This document shows, piece after piece, positions 1 through 5,294 of a stretch of DNA of 5,294 nt. Under the pieces are notes generated by a model that was not told the DNA's origin, did no database searches, and saw nothing but the letters and a program-made list of their open reading frames with translations. Both the position numbers and the translations under genes were made by a program. This DNA comes from Candidatus Latescibacterota bacterium (GTDB lineage: Bacteria > Latescibacterota > UBA2968 > GCA-2709665): the NCBI GenBank assembly GCA_030746455.1, contig JASLMQ010000200.1:1-5294 (forward strand), read 5' to 3'. The stretch's first letter is position 1. Each line of letters begins with the position of its first letter.

Positions 1-1
1 G

Positions 2-346
2 TCGGGCGCAATCGAAATGGCGTTCCTGGAAAAGGGCATGGTCTGGCTGGCCACGGTTGCCAACATCGCCCCCCTCCTCGGATTCCTCGGCACGGTGAGT
101 GGTATGATCCAGGCCTTCGACGCCATCGCCAAGGCCGGTGATGTGGAACCGAGCATCGTGGCCGGTGGTATTTCGGAGGCCCTGATCACAACCGCTTCGG
201 GTCTTGTGATCGCTATCCCGATCCAGGCTCTGCACAACTTCTTCGTCTCCAAGATCGACAAGCTCATCATCGACATGCAGGAAAGCTCGAACCAGTTCCT
301 GGATGAGCTCGTGCAGGCCGGCTACGGCGGAGGCCAGGGAGACTAA
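2..346 (+). CDS. ExbB/TolQ/MotA-family proton channel subunit, C-terminal part (5' truncated)
   Basis: This is the C-terminal 114 residues of an inner-membrane ExbB/TolQ-type subunit. Such subunits form a pentameric channel around ExbD/TolR and use proton flow to drive work across the envelope. Two hydrophobic helices are visible. The first contains the family hallmark APLLGFLGTVSGMI and the second contains ISEALITTASGL followed by AIPIQALHNFF. The Glu at 176-178 and the Thr five residues later (191-193) match the positions of pore residues Glu176 and Thr181 of E. coli ExbB, and the Thr of LGTV is also kept. The ATG at 17 is not the start: the frame is open to the window edge, and LEKGM just after it is part of the conserved core, so the N-terminus and first membrane helix lie outside. 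The protein ends in a short glycine-rich tail. The stop lies 3 bases before the next gene, so they are almost certainly co-transcribed. Whether it is ExbB, TolQ or AglR-like cannot be settled from this fragment. Confidence 0.93.
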   Translation, partial: SGAIEMAFLEKGMVWLATVANIAPLLGFLGTVSGMIQAFDAIAKAGDVEPSIVAGGISEALITTASGLVIAIPIQALHNFFVSKIDKLIIDMQESSNQFLDELVQAGYGGGQGD

Positions 347-349
347 GCC

Positions 350-763
350 ATGGCGAAGAAGGTAGGCCTGCAGCGGCGGAACAAATCGAATCCTGAGATC
401 CCGACCGCGTCCATGGCGGACATCGCCTTCCTGCTCATCGTGTTCTTCCTTGTCACCACAACGATGAACCAGGACAAGGGCATCGGCATGCACCTGCCAC
501 CGGCAGGCGAGTCCAAGAAGATCCAGAAGAAGAACATCTGCAACATCTGGGTCAATGTGGCCGGTGAGATCCTGATCAATCTCGAACCTCTGCCAATCAG
601 CCAGCTTCGTGCGGATGTGGAGCGGCGCCTCACGGAGAACGAAAAGCTGATCATCTCCCTGAAGGCGGACGATGAGACGCCGTACGACACCTTCATCGAC
701 GTTCTCGATGAGGTCAAGCTAGCGGGGGCAGAACGAATCTCACTCGCCTCGCCCCAGAAGTAG
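350..763 (+). CDS. ExbD/TolR-family biopolymer transport protein (first copy)
   Basis: This 137-residue protein has the usual length and plan of ExbD/TolR: a short basic cytoplasmic N-terminus (residues 1-17, with several Lys/Arg), one transmembrane helix (about 22-40) and a periplasmic domain. The helix starts with TASMADIAFLLIVFFLV, and Asp24 corresponds to the essential membrane-embedded Asp (Asp25 in E. coli ExbD) that carries protons inside the ExbB ring. The periplasmic part has the typical pattern: a strand near ICNIWVNVAGEILI, then LIISLKADDETPYDTFIDVLDEVKLAGAERISLA at the end, with the family's xADxxxxYxxxxxVLDxxKxAG-like signature. The start ATG at 350 has AGGGAG at 336-341, 8 bases upstream, overlapping the end of the preceding channel gene. 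It should assemble with that channel protein. A second, divergent ExbD follows 29 bases downstream. ExbD and TolR cannot be separated by eye. Confidence 0.95.
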   Translation: MAKKVGLQRRNKSNPEIPTASMADIAFLLIVFFLVTTTMNQDKGIGMHLPPAGESKKIQKKNICNIWVNVAGEILINLEPLPISQLRADVERRLTENEKLIISLKADDETPYDTFIDVLDEVKLAGAERISLASPQK

Positions 764-792
764 GAGGCCTGTCAGAAACAGGAGAAGTTGGT

Positions 793-1206
793 ATGCCTGA
801 CTTTAGCCGCAAAGCCTCAACGGGGGGCGGCATTCCCACGGCCTCTATGGCCGACATCGCATTCCTGCTCCTCATCTTCTTCATGGTCTCGACGGTCTTC
901 ATCCGATACCGGGTTTCCGGCATTGTGCTCCCAAGGGCCAACAAGATCGAGGAGATCAAGCTTCGCCGTCACATTTCCTATCTCTGGGTGTCGGCCGACC
1001 GCAAGATCTACATCGACGACAAGCAGGTCCAGAATATCAACCAGGTGGCCAACGTGTTCTACGAGCGCCGGGTGCAGAATCCCCGTCTGATCGTGTCGCT
1101 CAAGTGTGACAGGAGGGCCCCCTACGGTTTGATCTCCCAGGTTCTGGAGGAATTGCGAAAGGCCGATGCGTTGCGGATTAACTTCGCGGCCGACAGAGAA
1201 GGCTAG
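793..1206 (+). CDS. ExbD/TolR-family biopolymer transport protein (second copy)
   Basis: This is a second ExbD/TolR-type protein, also 137 residues but clearly divergent from its neighbour. Its cytoplasmic N-terminus is short (MPDFSRKASTGGG), then PTASMADIAFLLLIFFMVSTVF forms the membrane helix, with Asp21 as the predicted proton-carrying residue. The periplasmic part retains the family pattern (LWVSADRKIYIDD, later LIVSLKCDRRAPYGLISQVLEELRKADALRINFA) but is more basic than the first copy and has a Cys in the LKCDR segment. AGGAG at 780-784 lies 8 bases before the ATG. The nearly shared TASMADIAFLL core suggests duplication followed by specialisation. Two ExbD/TolR proteins with one ExbB/TolQ protein could build a mixed ExbD dimer inside one ring, as proposed for AglQ and AglS with AglR in Myxococcus. 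This is the last gene of the visible operon; a structured region and a terminator follow. Confidence 0.95.
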   Translation: MPDFSRKASTGGGIPTASMADIAFLLLIFFMVSTVFIRYRVSGIVLPRANKIEEIKLRRHISYLWVSADRKIYIDDKQVQNINQVANVFYERRVQNPRLIVSLKCDRRAPYGLISQVLEELRKADALRINFAADREG

Positions 1207-1230
1207 CGCTGCAACCACCCGCTGATCAGA

Positions 1231-1308
1231 GGCTTCGCAAAGAGGGCCCAAGCCATCTGCAAGCGCGGTCGGGCTCGGCAGCGCTTGCACAATGTGCCGA
1301 CGGGCACA
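1231..1308 (+). other. Cluster of inverted repeats (hairpin-forming 3' region)
   Basis: Three stem-loops can be read just after the second exbD-type gene: GGCTT/AAGCC (1231-1235 with 1250-1254), a perfect 9-bp TGCAAGCGC/GCGCTTGCA (1258-1266 with 1281-1289, 14-base loop), and a 6-bp TGTGCC-GACG-GGCACA (1293-1308, tetraloop). A fourth, terminator-like stem lies at 1335-1366. Neither strand has a convincing coding frame here. It may be a stabilising 3' end of the exbBD transcript, a small RNA processed from it, or chance in GC-rich DNA. No known RNA family is recognised. Confidence 0.45.
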
Positions 1309-1334
1309 CCCATATCCGGGTACATTTGACACCG

Positions 1335-1369
1335 GGGCCACTGCCCTACTGACGCGGCAGTGGCCCTTT
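1335..1369 (+). terminator. Probable intrinsic terminator of the exbB-exbD-exbD operon
   Basis: There is a perfect 11-bp stem, GGGCCACTGCC (1335-1345) with GGCAGTGGCCC (1356-1366), around a 10-base loop and followed by only three T residues. The stem is strong but the T tract is weak, so termination may be partial. It sits between the end of the ExbD gene and a new promoter, which fits a transcription-unit boundary. Confidence 0.6.
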
Positions 1370-1385
1370 GGGCATGCCAAAGCGC

Positions 1386-1414
1386 TTGACACGGCCTTAG
1401 TATTTGGCAATATT
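1386..1414 (+). promoter_or_regulatory. Sigma70-type promoter for the TPR gene
   Basis: A perfect -35 box TTGACA (1386-1391) is followed after 17 bases by AATATT (1409-1414), which matches 4 of 6 positions of TATAAT. The surrounding stretch is clearly more AT-rich than the genes on either side. Transcription would begin near 1421 and give a leader of about 70 bases before the ATG at 1493. A second TTGACA at 1326-1331 has no -10 partner. Confidence 0.6.
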
Positions 1415-1492
1415 TAGAGTTTTGGAGGGTCCAGGAGACCCATCCGTACCTTGTTCCTTTTCCCCCACGGCCCGAAACTAAGGATGAGGCCC

Positions 1493-2740
1493 ATGGCAAT
1501 TCGCTTGATCGTAGCCCTGCTCCTCGCATTCGTCTGGTTGTACGCGCCGGTGTACGCACAGGTTTCTCCTGAATCTGGGGAGAAGTACAATGCCGGACAA
1601 GAGCTATACAAGAAGCGCAGGTATCAGGAAGCCCTTACAGCGTTCGATGAGGCCGTTCAGCTCGACGGGGACAATGCCCAGGCCTACCTGGCGATGGGTA
1701 CGACCTACGAGAAGCTAAGGGACTACGGCAAGGCGATCGAGTCCTACGGCAAGGCCGCCTCGGTCAAGCCGGACTATGCGAAGGCCTTCTTTGCGCTCGG
1801 GCAGGCCCAGTTCAAGACCAAGAAGTACGGCGAAGCGCAGGCCAACTTCAAACAGGTCCTCGCGCTGGATGCCACCGTGGGAGAAGGGAAGGCCCGGGAA
1901 TACCTCAAGGTTTCGTACATGAAGCAGGGCTTCGCCTACCTGCGGAGGAAGAGCTACAAGCAGGCGATCCAGCAGTACCGGAGCGCCAGCCAGCTCGATC
2001 CCACGGACGCGGTCACGTTCTACAACCTGGGCCTGGCCTACCGCGGGGCGCGGAGCTACTCGAAGGCGGCCGATGCCCTCTCGACAGCCGCTGATTTGGA
2101 TCCCACCTACGCCAAAGCTCACAAGTCGCTTGGTGACCTGTACAGAACCACAAAGAAGTACAGCCAGGCTGCCAGGGCCTACGGCAGGGCCATCGACGCC
2201 GACAAGAAATACAAGGACGCCTACCTGAGCCTCGCCCAGGCGTACCTGAAGACCACGCAGCCAACCAAGGCCGTCTCGACCCTGAAGCGCGCCGCCGCGA
2301 ACATCGGCAACGACAGCAGGATCTATCTCACCATGGGAAGCGCCTACGCGAACCGGGCGGGCATCCACAAGAAGGCCGGGCGGACGGAGGACGCCACCAG
2401 CTCCTTCAAGCTTGCCCGCGACGCCTACCTGCGCGCCCTGAAGATCAAGAGCAAGTATCCGGAGGCCCGGTACCGGCTCGCAGACGCCTACCTTGAGCTC
2501 AACCAGTACAAGAGCGCCATCGCCAGCGCCAGAAAGGCCTTGGGTTCGCGAAGATACAGCGTCCCGGCCAACGTCATCATGGGCGATGCCTACGAGGCGA
2601 TTAAGGCCGAAGGATGGAAGGAAAAGGCCATCAGCCACTACGAGAAGGGCTTGAAGGATCGGCGTTACAAGAAGTACTGTGAAGACAAGATCGACCGCAT
2701 CAAGAACCCGATGGGCATCGACGAAGAGGAAGAGGAATAA
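1493..2740 (+). CDS. Secreted tetratricopeptide-repeat (TPR) protein
   Basis: This 415-residue protein has a Sec signal peptide (residues 1-22; Arg4, a Leu/Ala/Val core, then VYA before Gln23 as the likely signal peptidase I site). About ten TPR units follow from residue 29 to about 400. They show the pattern of small, aromatic and Pro positions: AYLAMGTTYEKLRDYGKAIESY, ALGQAQFKTKKYGEAQANF and YNLGLAYRGARSYSKAADAL are clear examples. Breaks occur after the third unit and inside the eighth, which carries extra residues. The mature part is basic overall but ends in the acidic run DEEEEE. TPR arrays are protein-binding scaffolds, so a periplasmic scaffold for the neighbouring envelope machinery is likely. 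The ATG at 1493 is preferred because AAGGA at 1480-1484 lies 8 bases upstream and it gives a clean signal peptide. TTG 1451 or ATG 1484 would extend the protein by 14 or 3 residues. The exact function is unknown. Confidence 0.92.
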   Translation: MAIRLIVALLLAFVWLYAPVYAQVSPESGEKYNAGQELYKKRRYQEALTAFDEAVQLDGDNAQAYLAMGTTYEKLRDYGKAIESYGKAASVKPDYAKAFFALGQAQFKTKKYGEAQANFKQVLALDATVGEGKAREYLKVSYMKQGFAYLRRKSYKQAIQQYRSASQLDPTDAVTFYNLGLAYRGARSYSKAADALSTAADLDPTYAKAHKSLGDLYRTTKKYSQAARAYGRAIDADKKYKDAYLSLAQAYLKTTQPTKAVSTLKRAAANIGNDSRIYLTMGSAYANRAGIHKKAGRTEDATSSFKLARDAYLRALKIKSKYPEARYRLADAYLELNQYKSAIASARKALGSRRYSVPANVIMGDAYEAIKAEGWKEKAISHYEKGLKDRRYKKYCEDKIDRIKNPMGIDEEEEE

Positions 2741-2770
2741 GGATAGGTTCCGCATACATAGGGACCGTGT

Positions 2771-2799
2771 GGAGGGGGCTCGCGCGAGTCCCCTTCTCT
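2771..2799 (+). terminator. Intrinsic terminator of the TPR gene
   Basis: The stem AGGGGGCTC (2773-2781) pairs with GAGTCCCCTT (2786-2795) through a GCGC loop, including one G-T pair, and can be extended by outer pairs. A pyrimidine-rich TTCTCTGTTTC follows. It begins about 30 bases after the TPR stop codon, the usual place for a rho-independent terminator. Confidence 0.75.
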
Positions 2800-3091
2800 G
2801 TTTCTGGAACAGCGATCATCTGCGTATTCGCCTGAGGCCCTATTGGTTGCGGTTTTCCGCTTCCACATTGCATTAAAGCCTGCCCGGGATCCGTCGATAT
2901 AGATTATGCCCGAGTATGTCTTGTACTAAGTGTCGTATTTACAGTCGACTACCAAGCAAAGCGCCGTCTCCACCGGTCGCAGACCCCTGCGTCAGGGTGA
3001 CCAGACTGGGATCTTGGCTCCGGAGTATCGGGGCCTGAGCGCCTGTTTGCTGCGCAGCCGTGGTCTGCGCATTGAGCCGAGGTGAAGAGCC
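2800..3091 (+). promoter_or_regulatory. Intergenic leader of the large acidic gene, presumed promoter region
   Basis: No gene is seen in these 292 bases. An AT-richer segment (about 2863-2942, with TTGCAT at 2868, TATAGA at 2898 and GATTAT at 2902) probably contains the promoter, but no -35/-10 pair with proper spacing stands out. The following 150 bases are GC-rich and contain a CCCTG-CGT-CAGGG hairpin (2985-2997), a palindrome GCTGCGCAGC (3049-3058) and an 8-base inverted repeat CGCAGACC (2978-2985)/GGTCTGCG (3062-3069). The right arm of that repeat ends 9 bases before the ribosome binding site, so leader folding could influence translation. Confidence 0.35.
3079..3085 (+). promoter_or_regulatory. 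Ribosome binding site of the large acidic gene
   Basis: GAGGTGA closely matches the Shine-Dalgarno consensus and sits 6 bases before ATG 3092. An in-frame TGA at 3083-3085 overlaps it, so no upstream start in this frame is possible. The site therefore fixes the start. Confidence 0.85.
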
Positions 3092-5294
3092 ATGCCGGAC
3101 GAGAGAGAAGATCCTCAGGAGGTTCCTGCTTCCCCTGATAGCGATCGGGAGGACGAGGGAACGGAGGAGTCCCTTGACCAGAGTACGGTGGATGAGCTGG
3201 TTTCGCAGACCCAGACTGGCGAGGGGCCGGAAGACCAGCTCGAGTCCCTGCTTTCGGATATGGACGTGCCCTCCGAGACCGAGGATGAAGGCGGAGGCAC
3301 GGAGTCGACGGATGCAGACGATCTCGCCGACGACCTCGAGGCGTTGCTCGATCAGCACGAAACTGCCGAGGACGACGGCGGGGAAGAGGACACCGACGAT
3401 CCGCTCTACCAGGCCACACTCGCCGATGCGGAGCAGTCGGTGGACGAGGAGGCCCCGGCTGAGGAGGTGTCCGAGGAAGCTGGCGGGGATGATCTCAGTG
3501 CCGTGCTGGATGGGCTGGACGAAGAGGCATCCGACGACACTGAGGAGGTAGAGGAGGAGGCGCCGGCAGAGGAGGCATCCGAGGAAGCTGGCGAGGATGA
3601 TCTCAGCGCCATGCTCGAAGGATTGGACGAGGAGGTGTCCGGCGACACTGAGGAGGTAGAGGAGGAAGCGCCGGCTGAGGAAGTGTCCGAGGAAGCTGGC
3701 GAGGATGATCTCAGTGCCATGCTGGAGGGGATGGACGAAGAGACGTCCGACGATACTGAGGAGGTAGAAGAGGACGCCCCGGCCGAGGAAGTGTCCGAGG
3801 AAGCTGGCGAGGATGAACTCAGCGCCATGCTCGAGGGGCTGGACGAAGAGGCGTCTGAGGACGCTGAAGAAGCAGAGGAGGAGGCCGGAGAGCCGGAAGA
3901 GGTCGAGGCATCTGCAGAGGCCGAGGACGAGGATCTCGATTCCCTGCTGGAGGGATTGGACGAGGAGGCCCCCGCAGAAGCGGAGGTGTCCGAGGAGGCC
4001 GGAGAACCGGAAGAGATCGATGCGTCTGCAAAAGCCGAGGACGAAGATCTGGATTCATTGCTCGAGGGCCTGGACGAGGATGCACCGGAAGAGGTGGAAG
4101 AGGCAGCAGACGAAGATTTCGACTCGCTGCTGGTAGGCCTCGATGAGGACGAAGCCGCTCCCGAGCCGACCGTAGAGGAAGACGACGAGGATCTGGACTC
4201 CCTGCTGGAGGATCTCGATTCGGAACCCGATTCCGAGACATCCGAATCCGAAGACCTCGACGCGTTGCTCGACGACGACCTCGAGGTGGGCGGTGAAGAA
4301 GACATCCTTGACGAGTTCAGATCCGTCCAGGAGATCCTGGTAGCGGAGGGAGATGAGGACCATCTGGAAGCGACCGTGCTTCTTATCGATGATGATCCTG
4401 ACAACAGAGCCCTTTTCCGTGACGCACTGAGTGGGGCAGAGGGAGCCATCTACGATTTCGTGGAGGTGGACGAGACCAACGAGGGCCTCGACGCAATGCA
4501 GGATCAGTCTGTTGATCTGATCCTCCTCAATCTTGATCTGGGCGTCGATGATCCCCTTGGGTTCTTGAAGGAGGTCGCCGGGAGTCCGGACGGGCCCTCT
4601 ATCCCGGTGATCGTCTCTAGTGAGATCACAGAGCAGATAGAGAGCGCGCTTCATCTGGGTGCGGCGGACTACTTCACTCGTCCCCTGGGCGTGATCGACC
4701 TCGAGTTCCAGGTACCGAAGAAGGTCTCGAACCTCCTGAAGCTCCAGAGGGCCGAAAGGCTCCTCGCGGGAGCCGGCGGAGGGACCATCGTCTCAGACGG
4801 CCCTGTGTTGCCCGATGTCGAAGACGTCGACGATGACCTGTCCGACCTGGACGCACTGGTGTCCGACGATTCGGGTCCACGCCCGGAGGACATCCTGGCC
4901 GGCGTGGGGACCAGTGGCGGAACGGCCGTAGCCGAACGGAAACGACGGGGGAGGCTAGTCCCCGTGTCGGACCAGGAGCGAATGGCCATCGAAAGGGAGC
5001 AGAAGTCCGACTACCGCCGATCCAGACCCAGCCGAATGCCGCTCATCCTCGGGTTGATGGCCCTGCTGGTCGCACTGGTGGGTGCGAGCTACGTTGCCGT
5101 CGAGTACTTCAACGTGATGAAGACAAAGGTGCCGGAGCCCGTTGCCCTCACCCCGCAGGAGCCCCTTCCCTCCATCACGCCGCCCGCGGTAACGCAACAG
5201 GGCTATGTGATGTCCGGAACGGAGAGCATCAAGCGACCGGACACCTACCAGCGGCAAGCCGAGGTATCGAAGATCCGCGTCAGGCAGACAGTCC
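3092..5294 (+). CDS. Acidic-repeat / degenerate receiver-domain / single-pass membrane protein (3' truncated)
   Basis: The frame is open from ATG 3092 to the window edge (734 codons, no stop). Residues 1-426 are extremely acidic: between residues 20 and 409 the only Lys or Arg is Lys314. This part holds tandem repeats and about eleven DLDSLLEGLD-like motifs (residues 49-397). Residues 427-552 form a response-regulator receiver domain: TVLLIDDDPDNRALF gives the acidic pocket (Asp433-435), VDLILLNLDLG the phospho-site strand, IPVIVSS the Ser/Thr switch (Ser510) and GAADYFTRPL the last motif. The phospho-acceptor Asp is Asn480 and the conserved Lys is Arg530, so classical phosphorylation is doubtful. 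Another acidic linker carries one more such motif (DLDALVSDD, 585-593). Basic KRRGR and YRRSRPSR precede a transmembrane helix (about 650-670), then a Pro-rich stretch. The positive-inside rule puts the acidic and receiver parts in the cytoplasm and the tail in the periplasm. The missing C-terminus could be TonB/AgmX-like, but this is a guess. No known gene is recognised. Confidence 0.9.
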   Translation, partial: MPDEREDPQEVPASPDSDREDEGTEESLDQSTVDELVSQTQTGEGPEDQLESLLSDMDVPSETEDEGGGTESTDADDLADDLEALLDQHETAEDDGGEEDTDDPLYQATLADAEQSVDEEAPAEEVSEEAGGDDLSAVLDGLDEEASDDTEEVEEEAPAEEASEEAGEDDLSAMLEGLDEEVSGDTEEVEEEAPAEEVSEEAGEDDLSAMLEGMDEETSDDTEEVEEDAPAEEVSEEAGEDELSAMLEGLDEEASEDAEEAEEEAGEPEEVEASAEAEDEDLDSLLEGLDEEAPAEAEVSEEAGEPEEIDASAKAEDEDLDSLLEGLDEDAPEEVEEAADEDFDSLLVGLDEDEAAPEPTVEEDDEDLDSLLEDLDSEPDSETSESEDLDALLDDDLEVGGEEDILDEFRSVQEILVAEGDEDHLEATVLLIDDDPDNRALFRDALSGAEGAIYDFVEVDETNEGLDAMQDQSVDLILLNLDLGVDDPLGFLKEVAGSPDGPSIPVIVSSEITEQIESALHLGAADYFTRPLGVIDLEFQVPKKVSNLLKLQRAERLLAGAGGGTIVSDGPVLPDVEDVDDDLSDLDALVSDDSGPRPEDILAGVGTSGGTAVAERKRRGRLVPVSDQERMAIEREQKSDYRRSRPSRMPLILGLMALLVALVGASYVAVEYFNVMKTKVPEPVALTPQEPLPSITPPAVTQQGYVMSGTESIKRPDTYQRQAEVSKIRVRQTV
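3452..3883 (+). repeat. 108-bp tandem repeat, four units, in-frame
   Basis: Four head-to-tail units begin at 3452, 3560, 3668 and 3776, each exactly 108 bases (36 codons) apart, with the last one diverging in its final third. Each encodes APAEEVSEEAGEDDLSAML followed by EGLDEE and a Thr-Glu-Glu-Val-Glu tail. Differences are mostly synonymous or conservative, so the units have duplicated fairly recently or are kept alike by recombination. Confidence 0.9.
3884..4087 (+). repeat. 114-bp direct repeat, about two units, in-frame
   Basis: A second repeat type follows directly, with units starting at 3884 and 3998 (38-codon period). Both encode AGEPEE, then a Val-Glu or Ile-Asp pair, ASA, one variable residue (Glu or Lys), and AEDEDLDSLLEGLDE. 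It shares the DLxxLLEGLDE core with the 108-bp units but has a different spacer, which suggests stepwise expansion from one ancestral motif. More diverged single motifs continue to about 4282. Confidence 0.8.

Noticed and set aside
1326..1331. TTGACA hexamer as a second promoter
   Set aside because: No -10-like hexamer lies 16-18 bases downstream, and the following bases form the terminator stem. The TTGACA at 1386 is a much better candidate.
817..1410. Minus-strand frame of 197 codons over the second ExbD gene and the hairpin region
   Set aside because: It overlaps a well-supported ExbD gene and runs through the terminator and hairpins. No domain was recognised.
1715..2755. Minus-strand frame of 346 codons opposite the TPR gene
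   Set aside because: It is the complement of clear TPR repeats; its translation is Gly/Val/Leu-rich without domain or signal. The + strand gene has a promoter, ribosome binding site, signal peptide and terminator.
2679..2876. Short + strand frame of 65 codons across the end of the TPR gene
   Set aside because: It overlaps the TPR coding end in another frame and runs through the terminator hairpin. No ribosome binding site or recognisable product was seen.
3060..3551. Arg/Pro-rich + strand frame of 163 codons
   Set aside because: It is a shifted-frame shadow of the acidic gene, lacks a good ribosome binding site, and encodes implausible low-complexity basic sequence.
3452..4087. Possible CRISPR or other non-coding repeat array
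   Set aside because: The repeats have no unique spacers, are directly adjacent, have periods divisible by three and keep an open frame, so they are protein-coding repeats.
3406..4449. Long serine-rich open frame of 347 codons on the minus strand
   Set aside because: It is the mirror of the acidic repeat gene: Glu/Asp codons (GAG, GAC, GAT) read in the opposite frame give Ser-rich low-complexity sequence. It has no domain, and the + strand frame has an excellent ribosome binding site and a receiver domain.
4055..4654. Minus-strand frame of 199 codons opposite the receiver domain
   Set aside because: The opposite strand encodes a recognisable receiver domain with typical motifs. This frame has no recognisable domain and is a long shadow produced by GC-rich codon bias.

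Overview
This GC-rich window reads entirely on the + strand and looks like chromosomal DNA of a Gram-negative (diderm) bacterium. The evidence is an ExbB/TolQ-ExbD/TolR proton-channel module, a Sec-exported TPR protein, and GC-rich codon use. The lineage cannot be fixed from the sequence alone. A proton channel with two ExbD/TolR subunits beside a TPR protein would fit a myxobacterial/deltaproteobacterial or FCB-type genome, but this is inference. No mobile elements, CRISPR arrays, tRNAs or rRNAs were seen.

Layout. Positions 2-346 hold the C-terminal part of an ExbB/TolQ-type channel protein, cut by the left edge. Two tandem ExbD/TolR-type genes follow closely (350-763 and 793-1206) and probably share its transcript. 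Positions 1207-1492 are non-coding and unusually rich in hairpins. They end with a terminator-like stem-loop (1335-1366), followed by a good sigma70-type promoter (1386-1414). That promoter should drive a 415-residue secreted TPR protein (1493-2740), closed by a strong hairpin (2771-2796). A roughly 290-base leader leads to the largest gene in the window, which starts at ATG 3092 behind a near-ideal ribosome binding site and is still open at the right edge (at least 734 codons).

The large gene is the most unusual item. In order it encodes: about 400 extremely acidic residues with exact 36-residue tandem repeats and about eleven copies of a D-L-D-S-L-L-E-G-L-D-like motif; a response-regulator receiver domain with Asn in place of the phospho-acceptor Asp and Arg in place of the conserved Lys; another acidic linker; a basic stretch; one transmembrane helix; and a proline-rich segment predicted to lie in the periplasm.

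How the parts may work together. The ExbB and ExbD proteins should form a proton-driven motor in the inner membrane. The TPR protein would be a periplasmic scaffold. The receiver/transmembrane protein would connect cytoplasmic signals to the envelope. One TolQ-like and two TolR-like subunits beside a TPR protein and a single-pass protein with a cytoplasmic regulatory part recall the Agl-Glt gliding/envelope machinery of Myxococcus (AglR-AglQ-AglS with GltG/GltJ). This is an analogy from architecture, not demonstrated homology.
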